Shown piece after piece: positions 15,758-23,642 of a DNA stretch of 40,979 bases. Source of the DNA: JAQBYK01 sp964499425 (GTDB taxonomy: Bacteria > Patescibacteriota > Gracilibacteria > UBA1369 > LOWO2-01-FULL-3). Numbering within the stretch: the first letter of the stretch is position 1; every line of letters starts with the position of its first letter. The notes below the pieces were generated by a model. That model worked only from the letters and a program-made list of their open reading frames with translations. It had not been told where the DNA came from and searched no databases. The stretch is taken from positions 1 to 40,979 of the forward strand of contig CAZCLD010000007.1 in the NCBI GenBank assembly GCA_964499425.1, in the 5' to 3' direction. Made by a program: the position numbers and the translations under genes.

Positions 15758-15878
15758 TTTGGTTGTTTAATTTTCTACGCAAAACAGCAATCACTCGAGA
15801 AAGGTGCTTATTAATCACCTTTAATTCAGCTCCTGTAAGAGGCGTTTTGGTTGTATTTTTCTTTTTATTTTTATTCAT
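15747..15878 (-). CDS. Small basic ORF (43 aa) coupled to the 926-aa gene
   Basis: ATG at 15878 to TAA at 15747-15749. The peptide begins MNKNKKKNTTKTPLTGAELK and ends RVIAVLRRKLNNQNVR: it is very basic with a helical second half. A TATAAT (15891-15896) lies 12 nt before its ATG, while no comparable box precedes the 926-aa gene. It overlaps that gene's start by 11 nt (ATGTCCGATAA), which fits translational coupling. It may be a real small protein or a leader ORF that delivers ribosomes to a gene without its own ribosome-binding site. The basic lysine run could bind nucleic acid, but this is only a guess. Confidence 0.55.
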   Translation of the reverse strand: MNKNKKKNTTKTPLTGAELKVINKHLSRVIAVLRRKLNNQNVR

Positions 15879-15935
15879 GGATACCCTAACATTATACCTT
15901 ATTACAGCCAATTATTCAATTCACTCCCCAGGGAA

Positions 15936-15964
15936 TTGACAGGAGGACGGAAACATGACATAAT
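15936..15964 (+). promoter_or_regulatory. Promoter of the SH3-VanY fusion gene
   Basis: TTGACA (15936-15941), a 17-bp spacer, and CATAAT (15959-15964) preceded by TGA (extended -10). This is the best full promoter match in the window. It predicts a leader of about 16 nt before the ATG at 15987. Confidence 0.7.
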
Positions 15965-15986
15965 ACGCTCTAGTACCTAAATTATC

Positions 15987-17882
15987 ATGACAGGAAGAGA
16001 AAGATTGCCTGATGAGGATCCATCAGGAGAAATAAAGGGCTTAGGCGCATTACAAGCATGGCTTACAAGTATAGCTAGTTCAAGAGGGTCCTCACGTGAA
16101 GACGTGGGTAGGACGATGGGTACTCTTGCAGTGGTTGTTGACACCGATGGGCTCAATTATCGTCAAAAACCCAGTACAAGGGGAAATACCCCACTGGGGA
16201 AATTAGGTAGGGGGTTCAAGGTAACAGTATTAGAAGATTTTGGGGAGTGGTCAAAAATAGCTCATCCCAATGATGCGAGTTTGCCCCCAGTTTATGTGAA
16301 TAACAGATACATTGAGCTAGAAGCTCAAGGGCTCAGTGAGGATTTCACAATAATGTCAAAAAGAGATGAGAGAACTTTGGGAAGTTACTCCTCACGCCTT
16401 TACAGAATGCATAGAGATCAAAACGTTAGAAATCGCACGTGGGATCATAGATTAATCGATCACGAGCTACTTATTGAGTCCTTGCTTTCACCAGAGACAC
16501 AGGATCTACAGGTGGCAACCGCATTCAGTCGTTCCAGGGCAGATCTGAACAGAGAAAGACCTGCACTGAGAGCACTAAAAGAGAAATTCCTTGGGTCTTC
16601 AGAGGGAGACATCGTATTTTTCGATCTAGGCCCGGGCCTAGGGAATGTCGACCTTGGTATTGGAGGCGGCAAGGGTAAACCTGCAACAACATCCCAAGAC
16701 ATTGTGGATAGATTCCCAGATATTCAGGTGGTTGCACTTGATATGCCTTCCGAAGTAGATATTTTTACTGGAAAAAAACGAGGGGTTACTCGAGGAAGAC
16801 CCTTCAGCATGTCTGAAACTGAGCGAAACATCGCAATTGGCAAAAGTAACTTTCATATAGCTGCAGGAAACGGATTGAAATCGCTTAAGGCACAACTTGA
16901 AGATAATTCAACCAATCCATATCCAGAAAGAGAGAGACCAGCTATAAGCCCAAATACACCGATTATAATTCGCTCGGCCAATTCTCTTGATGTTTACTGC
17001 AAATGGAATAGGGCAAATGGGAAAGACCCAAGCCTCAAATCTGCACTAGCGCAAATGGCAAAAGACTTTGAGTCAAACCCCATTATACTTCTGTTTAACA
17101 AAGAAATACTCTTCAAGGAAGCATCAAGTCGACAATGGAGAATAGTCGGAAAGGTTTCTCCAAAAGGATTTCGACACGATGATAGAGAGGGAAGGAGAGG
17201 AAAAGTCTCACCATTTCATCTTGAAATGTCCGCAATTGACAAGGAGACACCAAGAAAATGGAGAAGGCCTCAGGAAGAAGCAAATCAAGAGGATAGGTAC
17301 AGTCCGCGTATAAGAGATTTTCAAGGGAATGAAGGTATTGGAGGTAGAGCAAAATTCGCTGAAGCAAGCACTCCGCTACCTCCAGGCCTAAGATTTGCTT
17401 CAGGGGTAGGCCCTGCCGGGAATATATACAGGCTTAGAGTTCAAAAAGATGCAATAAGATCTTTTGAAAGGGATTTAAAGGGCCCTGCACAGAGAAGTGG
17501 AATACACCTGCACATCAGGGCAGGCTATAGAAGTTTTGATTTTCAAGAGCAAAGTATGAGAAGAAGTTCCGAAGCTGCAGAAAGCCCAGGATATTCAGAA
17601 CACCACCTTGGAACAGCCATAGATATAACCAACCTCACAAGAGAATCTGAGGGATTTTTATGGCTTCTAAAAAACGGGGCCAAATCCGGTTGGATTCCTT
17701 CCAAATATTTTTCCCCTGTATCAACAATTGTAGAACCTTGGCATTGGCGATATGTAGGAAGAGAGGCCGCAGAGCAATTCTATGAAAGGTGGAATACAGA
17801 AATCAGCAGAGAGATAGCCTTCTTAGAAGGACTAAAAGGTGGAGGTGCGCTAAGAAAAAACAAAAATCTTGCTCGCAGGTGA
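15987..17882 (+). CDS. SH3-like / methyltransferase-like / VanY carboxypeptidase fusion
   Basis: 631 aa in three parts. About 45-115 is an SH3b-type wall-binding domain (VVVDTDGLNYRQKPSTRGNT, FKVTVLEDFGEWSKIAH). About 205-420 looks like a Rossmann-fold methyltransferase: FFDLGPGLGNVDLG resembles the SAM-binding glycine loop, VVALDMP the next strand and acid, and IIIRSANSLDVYCKW a later strand. About 490-615 is a VanY/DacB-type LD-/DD-carboxypeptidase with AGYRSFDFQEQ, SPGYSEHHLGTAIDI (zinc His and Asp) and EPWHWRYVG (catalytic Glu and zinc His). VanY enzymes trim peptidoglycan stem peptides. There is no signal peptide or membrane helix, which is odd for a wall enzyme. The methyltransferase part is the least certain. 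The gene is monocistronic and convergent with the gene at 17897. Confidence 0.75.
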   Translation: MTGRERLPDEDPSGEIKGLGALQAWLTSIASSRGSSREDVGRTMGTLAVVVDTDGLNYRQKPSTRGNTPLGKLGRGFKVTVLEDFGEWSKIAHPNDASLPPVYVNNRYIELEAQGLSEDFTIMSKRDERTLGSYSSRLYRMHRDQNVRNRTWDHRLIDHELLIESLLSPETQDLQVATAFSRSRADLNRERPALRALKEKFLGSSEGDIVFFDLGPGLGNVDLGIGGGKGKPATTSQDIVDRFPDIQVVALDMPSEVDIFTGKKRGVTRGRPFSMSETERNIAIGKSNFHIAAGNGLKSLKAQLEDNSTNPYPERERPAISPNTPIIIRSANSLDVYCKWNRANGKDPSLKSALAQMAKDFESNPIILLFNKEILFKEASSRQWRIVGKVSPKGFRHDDREGRRGKVSPFHLEMSAIDKETPRKWRRPQEEANQEDRYSPRIRDFQGNEGIGGRAKFAEASTPLPPGLRFASGVGPAGNIYRLRVQKDAIRSFERDLKGPAQRSGIHLHIRAGYRSFDFQEQSMRRSSEAAESPGYSEHHLGTAIDITNLTRESEGFLWLLKNGAKSGWIPSKYFSPVSTIVEPWHWRYVGREAAEQFYERWNTEISREIAFLEGLKGGGALRKNKNLARR

Positions 17883-17896
17883 AAGAATAACAGAGA

Positions 17897-19123
17897 TTAC
17901 CTCAAAACTTTTTCCTTTTTATCTTTATCCTGATCCACAGTTTTTTGTGGCAGTTGTTCTTGGAAAGAGTGAATCAACGGCTCCATCTCAATTACAAAGC
18001 TGAGGGAAAAAGTAAGTCCATCAAGTTCGACAGAAACCTCAACCTCTTCGGGAAGATCAAATTCATCTTTGATTACATCTTGAATATCAGGAATATTTTC
18101 TTCTATAGCATTTACTTCTTCTTCAATAAAGCCCAAGTCCTCTTCTGTAAAATCACCAAGAGTTTCAAAATAATCTTCAAGTTCGTCTGCCGACATTAGT
18201 TCATTTGTCAAAGCAATATGCATAGTGCCGTCCTTCAAATTAATGAACACAGCACTAGTTTTACAATACGCAAGCATATTTAGAGTTCGAAGAAGCTTAT
18301 CCCTAGCTTCCTGCTCATCAAGATCAATAATTTCAGGATTATCCCCTGCATCTAGAAGCCCTGCAGCATGTGCAGTGGGAAAGAATGAGGGATCTTCCTC
18401 AACATGCATGATGAGTGGACGTCCCATCATCATACTTCGCCAGATCAAAGTAGAGATATTAGCATCTGGAACAGCAATAGTATCAGCAACCATAATAAAT
18501 TGGTCGTCCAAACGATCACCAGGAATTTCATCAAGTAATGGATTATCATAAAATGAGCCATTAAATGCCTCAAAACCTCTTTCAGTACTCAGAGTAACCA
18601 CTTTGCCGTCAATTGATATATTTTCACCTATCAAATTGGGTTGAGAATTGATTAACTCTTCCGCGCTCTTGGCACTCTCCTCAGAATCAAATTGCAGAGC
18701 AAGTGCAAGGTCTTCCCTGCTGCCCTCTTCTCTCTTTCCTAAAAGTAAAGCACTTTCAAAAGCCTCTATATCTAAAGGTAAATCAAAACCTCCCAATGCA
18801 TCAGTGATTTCAGAATTAGTCCTAACTAAAATGAATACCTGGGCATCTTCCCCAACAGCATATTCCTCAAGTCCAGGCGGTATTAAAAAAGAGCTTTCAC
18901 TTTCATTCTCGCCATCTGCATTTTCTTCAATCCCAGGACCAACAGAATCGACACTACCTTTGAAGAATCTCTGATAAACAAAATAACCCGAAACGAGAAG
19001 GGCTAAAATTACAACAATCAAAACTATAACCTTCCAAATCGATCTGCCTTGGGCAGGAGGGGAGGGGGTGACACCAGGAGTAGGTGGGTCTACAGAGCTA
19101 GGTGGAACAGGAATATCATCCAT
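17897..19123 (-). CDS. Single-pass membrane protein with large exported domain
   Basis: 408 aa from the ATG at 19123. A proline-rich cytoplasmic N terminus (MDDIPVPPSS, then PPTPGVTPSPP) leads to one membrane helix (about 32-52, VIVLIVVILALLVSGYFVY) and an acidic exported domain of about 350 residues with motifs such as VFILVRTNSEI and LALALQFDSEESAK. This resembles uncharacterised DUF3352-type proteins, but only weakly. A longer frame from 19195 would put 24 odd residues in front. The shorter start is chosen because a TATTTT box (19130-19135) lies 6 nt before it, in the leaderless arrangement used elsewhere in the window, and because the longer start would cover this promoter. It is divergent from purA. 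Function unknown. Confidence 0.65.
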   Translation of the reverse strand: MDDIPVPPSSVDPPTPGVTPSPPAQGRSIWKVIVLIVVILALLVSGYFVYQRFFKGSVDSVGPGIEENADGENESESSFLIPPGLEEYAVGEDAQVFILVRTNSEITDALGGFDLPLDIEAFESALLLGKREEGSREDLALALQFDSEESAKSAEELINSQPNLIGENISIDGKVVTLSTERGFEAFNGSFYDNPLLDEIPGDRLDDQFIMVADTIAVPDANISTLIWRSMMMGRPLIMHVEEDPSFFPTAHAAGLLDAGDNPEIIDLDEQEARDKLLRTLNMLAYCKTSAVFINLKDGTMHIALTNELMSADELEDYFETLGDFTEEDLGFIEEEVNAIEENIPDIQDVIKDEFDLPEEVEVSVELDGLTFSLSFVIEMEPLIHSFQEQLPQKTVDQDKDKKEKVLR

Positions 19124-19228
19124 GTTTATAAAATAACGAAATCTAGAGAAAATTACCATCCAGATTTTTTTATTAGACGAATCTCCCCAAATCATATAAA
19201 TTCCAATTGGGCTTTAACTTTTTTTAAA

Positions 19229-20623
19229 ATGGCAGGATACGCAGATGTTGTCTTAGGGCTTCAGTATGGTGATGAGGGGAAAGCAAGAATTGTTGATAAC
19301 CTTGCACCAGATTACGATATCGTAGCTCGTTTTAATGGTGGCGCGAATGCAGGTCACACCATCGAAACGGAGGAAGGTGGCAAAGTCGCATTAAACCAAA
19401 TACCTTCTGCGATTTTTTATAAGGACAAGCTCCTTTATATCGGATCAGGTTGTGTAATCAACATTGAAACCGTGGCAAATGAAGTGGAAAAAATTGAGAA
19501 ACTAGGGCTACCACTTAAAGATCGGCTCAGGATTTCATCGCAATGCAGTGTTGTACAGCCCCATCACATTCTACTGGATGGGCAAATGGGCAAAACAATA
19601 GGTACAACAAAAAAAGGTATCGGCCCATGTTATGCGGACAGAGCATCTCGAATGATGGGGGATAGACTTGTAAATATTAGAACAGGAGACTTATACGATG
19701 ATCCAGATAAGTTTTTTGGATTAATAAAGGATAATCTTGAAATCGAAACGAAGAAACACAATCTGTCCAGTGACCTAGATTTTGATAAACTTAAAGAGGC
19801 TTTTCAAAAAATCCGCCAATTTATTGAGCCTGACACACTTTTCTTAGCCAAGAAGGTTAAAGGGGGAGCGAAAGTCCTTTTTGAAGGAGCTCAATCTTGC
19901 ATGCTTGACGCTACCAAAGGAGCCGTACCATATGTCACATCCAGTAGTACAGTCGCAGCTGCAGCATATTTCGGCGGAGATCTTTCACCTAACTACCATC
20001 GTAAGACCTTTGGAGTTGCAAAGACAATGATGTCGAGAGTTGGACACGGCCCTTTTGCATCAGAGTATGGGGGCAAAAAATCAGAGCAGTACTGCATGCA
20101 ATCCGAGGGGGACGGCCCAAAACATGGTCGATCAGTTGAGGAACAGTACAACGTTCAAGAACTCATAAAATCAGAGGATGAATTCGAAATGAGCAAAGCT
20201 CTGCGTATTCTCTCCAAAGAATATGGCACAGTTTCAACCAGACCTCGCAGAATAGGAGAGCTAGATTTGGTACAGCTTAATTATGCGATACTAATGAATG
20301 GAGTGAGCGAGATATTCCTAACAAAATGCGACCTTTTAAGGGAGTATTCAGATACAGCAAAAGGGAAAATACCACTGTCTACAGAATATGACTTGGATGG
20401 AGAAACGATAGATTATGTGCCAGGATCAACAAATGCTTATTACCGTGTAAAAAAACGAACTGAATATTTTGATTCTTTTTCGGAAGACGTCTCAGAAATG
20501 ACAAGTGAGTCACAACTTCCACAGGCTCTTAAAGATCTGCTAAAAACCATAGAGGAAAGAACTGGTACAAAGGTCGGAGGCATCGGAGTTGGACCACAAA
20601 GAAGACAATTCATAAAATTCTAA
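19229..20623 (+). CDS. purA: Adenylosuccinate synthetase
   Basis: Catalyses IMP + aspartate + GTP to adenylosuccinate, the first committed step to AMP. Seen: the GTP-binding loop QYGDEGKARIVD (catalytic Asp kept; the usual GKGK is GKAR), NGGANAGHT (catalytic His), IGTTKKGIGPCYADRASR, FEGAQSCMLDATKGAVPYVTSS (the usual GAQG is GAQS), STRPRRIGELD (usually TGRxRR) and TKCDLL, which binds the guanine. The length of 464 aa exceeds the usual 430 or so. The ATG at 19229 gives the standard start (ADVVLGLQYGDEGK); upstream in-frame codons overlap the divergent gene and are rejected. There is no Shine-Dalgarno sequence. The TAA stop overlaps the ATG of the malic enzyme (TAATG), so the two form an operon. 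Confidence 0.93.
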   Translation: MAGYADVVLGLQYGDEGKARIVDNLAPDYDIVARFNGGANAGHTIETEEGGKVALNQIPSAIFYKDKLLYIGSGCVINIETVANEVEKIEKLGLPLKDRLRISSQCSVVQPHHILLDGQMGKTIGTTKKGIGPCYADRASRMMGDRLVNIRTGDLYDDPDKFFGLIKDNLEIETKKHNLSSDLDFDKLKEAFQKIRQFIEPDTLFLAKKVKGGAKVLFEGAQSCMLDATKGAVPYVTSSSTVAAAAYFGGDLSPNYHRKTFGVAKTMMSRVGHGPFASEYGGKKSEQYCMQSEGDGPKHGRSVEEQYNVQELIKSEDEFEMSKALRILSKEYGTVSTRPRRIGELDLVQLNYAILMNGVSEIFLTKCDLLREYSDTAKGKIPLSTEYDLDGETIDYVPGSTNAYYRVKKRTEYFDSFSEDVSEMTSESQLPQALKDLLKTIEERTGTKVGGIGVGPQRRQFIKF

Positions 20624-21936
20624 TGGAGGAACAAGCACTCAAATACCACAGCAGTAAGCCCGCTGGGAAATTAAAAATAGCTCCCTCAAAACCTCTGAAA
20701 ACCCAAAAGGATCTTTCTCTTGCGTACACACCATGGGTCTCTAAACCTTGCCTCGAAATAGAAAAGGACCCGGAAAAAGTATGGAAATACACCAATCGAG
20801 GAAACACAGTTGCCATAATTAGTGATGGCACTGCAGTCCTAGGATTAGGCGATATAGGACCTGAGGCAGGTCTTCCGGTTATGGAGGGCAAAGCGATTCT
20901 CTTCAAGAAATTCTCAGGAATCGACGCCTACCCACTTTGTCTCAGATTTGAAGAGAAAGATTACCTCGAAGAATTTATGACAGCAGTCAAATCTCTCGAG
21001 CCAAACCTAGGAGGAATAAATCTTGAAGATATCGCTGCGCCACTGTGTTTCGAGCTACAGACTCGGCTCGACAAAGCGATGTCAATCCCTGTCTTTCACG
21101 ATGATCAAGATGGTACAGCCGTAATAATGCTTGCCGGACTATTGAGCGCTCTGAAAGTTGTTGACAAGGACAGCACTAACATCAAATTACTGATTAACGG
21201 CGCTGGCGCCGCTGGTATTTCAATAGCACGTTTGCTTTCACAATATGGTCTTTCCAAGGAGCAGATTTATATGTGCGACCGAAAAGGGTTAATAACAAAA
21301 GATCGAGATAACCTAAATAAGTATAAGCTAGAATTTGCCCAGGCGAGCCCTGCTAAAGAGCTAGCAGAAGCAATAAAAGGTGTGGATGTGTTCATTGGAG
21401 TTTCCGCTCCGGATGTGCTCAAACCAGAGATGGTAAAATCAATGGCAGATGATCCAATCGTTTTCGCAGCTGCAAATCCAGTCCCCGAAATAATGCCTGA
21501 CCTGGCCAGGGAAGCGGGCGCAGCAGTGGTTGCAACAGGCCGTACTGATTTCCCAAATCAGGTCAACAATGTCCTGGGGTTTCCGGGTATTTTCAGAGCA
21601 GCCTTAGACACACGGTGCTCCACGATTAATCAAGAAATGAAAATCGCAGCGTCAGAAGCCCTTTCCAAGCTCACTACTGAACCACTCGAAGGGAAAATCA
21701 AAGAAATCGTGGAAGAAGCATATCCACAAGACACTAAAGCAGGTGTTTTCGAAGGAGAAAATCCCTTAAAAGCATCGTACATAATCCCAAAAATATTCGA
21801 TCTACGTGTCGTCCCTCGTGTCGCAAGGATGGTAGCCAAAGCCGCAATGGACTCAGGCGTCGCAACTATAGAAATAGATGATCTAGATGCTTACGAAAAC
21901 GAGATTTTTCAAGGAATACTACCCAGCTGGCAATAG
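20623..21936 (+). CDS. maeB: Malic enzyme (oxaloacetate-decarboxylating malate dehydrogenase)
   Basis: Oxidatively decarboxylates malate to pyruvate and CO2, producing NADH or NADPH. Motifs in order: SDGTAVLGLGDIGPEAGLPV (near 68-88), catalytic Lys in MEGKAILFKKFSGIDAYP, metal-binding INLEDIAAPLCFELQ (about 126-140), VFHDDQDGTAVIMLAGLL (about 158-175), the Rossmann loop INGAGAAGIS (near 191) and ATGRTDFPNQVNNVLGFPG (about 305-323). The length of 437 aa fits the short bacterial type without the phosphotransacetylase-like domain found in large MaeB, so the symbol is approximate. Its ATG overlaps the purA stop. In a genome of this kind it may feed a reduced central metabolism with pyruvate and reducing power. 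Cofactor preference cannot be read safely. Confidence 0.9.
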   Translation: MEEQALKYHSSKPAGKLKIAPSKPLKTQKDLSLAYTPWVSKPCLEIEKDPEKVWKYTNRGNTVAIISDGTAVLGLGDIGPEAGLPVMEGKAILFKKFSGIDAYPLCLRFEEKDYLEEFMTAVKSLEPNLGGINLEDIAAPLCFELQTRLDKAMSIPVFHDDQDGTAVIMLAGLLSALKVVDKDSTNIKLLINGAGAAGISIARLLSQYGLSKEQIYMCDRKGLITKDRDNLNKYKLEFAQASPAKELAEAIKGVDVFIGVSAPDVLKPEMVKSMADDPIVFAAANPVPEIMPDLAREAGAAVVATGRTDFPNQVNNVLGFPGIFRAALDTRCSTINQEMKIAASEALSKLTTEPLEGKIKEIVEEAYPQDTKAGVFEGENPLKASYIIPKIFDLRVVPRVARMVAKAAMDSGVATIEIDDLDAYENEIFQGILPSWQ

Positions 21937-21990
21937 AATTTCACACCTGGGAACACATCTGATATAATCAGACAACTGTAAACAGATTTT

Positions 21991-23136
21991 ATGGAGGAAT
22001 TCCAAAGTCTTCTAATATTGATGGTCGTTGTCTGGGTAATGGGTAAGATTTTTAGAATGTTGTCGCTGCCTGTGATTTTTGGTGAATTATTAGGAGGTAT
22101 AATAGTAGGGCCACTTGTGCTAAACCTCGTTAGTCCAGAAAGCGTTACCATAAAAGTTCTAGCAGAGCTGGGAATATTTTTTCTTATGCTTCACACGGGA
22201 CTCGAGACTAACCCAAAGGACTTGTTTAAGGCTTCCAAAAAATCAATACTGATAGCTCTAGGAGGATTCCTCTTGCCATTCGGGTTAGGATATTTGTCAT
22301 CAATTCTGCTTGGACTACCTATAAATGAAGCATTGTTCGTTGCAATGGGTGTATCAATGACTGCAATAGCGATTTCGGTCAGGTTATTCAAAGACTACAA
22401 AATACAGGGTACAGGGATTGCGAACATGATTTTAGGCGCAGCAGTTATTACAGACATAATAGCACTTGTTGTATTCTCAATAATCCTATCTATAGTTGAG
22501 ACAGGAATTGTAGAATTCACCTCTATAGTTATTATGTGTGCAAAAATACTACTATTTTTCGCTATCGTAATAGTAGGAGGATTAAAAAGCGCACCATACC
22601 TTGATAAGGTGCTTCATAATAAAGGGTTCACATTCTCCTTAATTGTAGCTCTGGGCATAGGTCTATTCGCTGAGTTAATTGGATTACACATGATAATTGG
22701 AGCATTCCTTGCAGGCCTATTTATTAGAGAGGAAGTCCTAGACGAAAAGATATTCAATAAGATTGAAGATAGGATATACGGATTGAGTTACAGTTTTCTT
22801 GGGCCAATATTTTTTACAAGCTTGGCGTTTAATCTCGATTTTAAAGCGGTAGGTTCAAACCTGGGATTACTATTCGCAATTGTAATAGTGGCAATTTTAG
22901 GTAAAAGCATCGGGGCAGGGGTATTTGCATATATTCAAAAAATCAAATTTCGAAGGGCCGCAATTATTGGGATAATTATGAATAGTAGAGGTGCTGTTGA
23001 CTTGATAGTCGCATCAATAGCATTCGAAAAAGAGCTCATCGGTAAAGAAGTCTTCTCAATTTTAGTGATAATGGCATTTATAACGACACTTTTTGCAATT
23101 TTTGCCACTAAACCACTCATAAAATATGCGAAATAA
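21991..23136 (+). CDS. CPA2/Kef-type monovalent cation:proton antiporter
   Basis: 381 aa and about 11-12 membrane helices covering the whole length. Typical family segments are FGELLGGIIVGP (near 30), FLLMLHTGLETNPKDL (about 60-76, the family's helix 3 region), AFLAGLFIREEVLDEKIF (near 240) and IIMNSRGAVDLIVASIAFE (about 328-346). The C-terminal TrkA-N/RCK regulatory domain of KefB/KefC is missing, so it resembles NapA/GerN-type Na+/H+ or K+/H+ exchangers. The ion is not determined. A TATAAT at 21963-21968 suggests a transcript starting about 16 nt before the ATG. The 3' end overlaps the next gene by 11 nt, indicating coexpression. Confidence 0.85.
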   Translation: MEEFQSLLILMVVVWVMGKIFRMLSLPVIFGELLGGIIVGPLVLNLVSPESVTIKVLAELGIFFLMLHTGLETNPKDLFKASKKSILIALGGFLLPFGLGYLSSILLGLPINEALFVAMGVSMTAIAISVRLFKDYKIQGTGIANMILGAAVITDIIALVVFSIILSIVETGIVEFTSIVIMCAKILLFFAIVIVGGLKSAPYLDKVLHNKGFTFSLIVALGIGLFAELIGLHMIIGAFLAGLFIREEVLDEKIFNKIEDRIYGLSYSFLGPIFFTSLAFNLDFKAVGSNLGLLFAIVIVAILGKSIGAGVFAYIQKIKFRRAAIIGIIMNSRGAVDLIVASIAFEKELIGKEVFSILVIMAFITTLFAIFATKPLIKYAK

Positions 23137-23641
23137 AATACTAATCATACTAGCAGCCATAATGATTTGTGGGCAAACCGCTTACGCAGAAATGCTGCTT
23201 TTTGTAAGTGATAGTTGTTCCTTCTGTCAAAAATTAGAAGAGCAGCTAAGTGCAAAGGACTATTTCAGCGAATTCTCGATTCTACGTTTTGAAATAAGTA
23301 AAGACGAAGACAACCGCCTTTTCTATATGAGGGAAGCGCTTGAAAGAGATTATACGGAAGGACAAGTGCCTCTTCTGATAGACGGTGATCAGTATTATGC
23401 TGGGGCCTCTAAAATCATGGAGTATCTTGAACAGCTAAACACCGAAACACCTGCTCCTAGTCAACTAACAGCGGAGGATTCTAATCGGCTAAACGACATG
23501 TTAAAAGCGAGCGTCATCCCAACTTCTGAGCCACCTCCTGCTACAACTTCGAACACAACCAAAAACATTGGGATAATAGCAATTATCTTCGGACTTACAC
23601 TCTTTGGGGCCATCATGTGGCGAGCCAAAAAGAAGAGGTAA
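23126..23641 (+). CDS. Membrane-anchored exported thioredoxin-like protein
   Basis: 171 aa. A signal peptide (residues 1-21, ending TAYAE) is followed by a small thioredoxin/glutaredoxin-like domain (about 22-107) with the redox pair CSFC in SDSCSFCQKLEEQL and the cis-proline segment GQVPLLIDGDQYYAG. A Pro/Thr-rich linker (SEPPPATTSNTT) leads to one C-terminal membrane helix (about 147-165) and a basic stop-transfer end (RAKKKR). The fold should therefore face outwards, tethered to the membrane. It probably exchanges thiols on exported proteins and could be a partner of the DsbD-like protein at 7980. It is translated with the antiporter upstream (11-nt overlap), although no functional link is evident. 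Confidence 0.8.
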   Translation: MRNKILIILAAIMICGQTAYAEMLLFVSDSCSFCQKLEEQLSAKDYFSEFSILRFEISKDEDNRLFYMREALERDYTEGQVPLLIDGDQYYAGASKIMEYLEQLNTETPAPSQLTAEDSNRLNDMLKASVIPTSEPPPATTSNTTKNIGIIAIIFGLTLFGAIMWRAKKKR

Positions 23642-23642
23642 C

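Noticed and set aside
19049..19228. Upstream extension of purA
   Set aside because: It overlaps the start and promoter of the divergent membrane protein and adds residues before the normal PurA N terminus.
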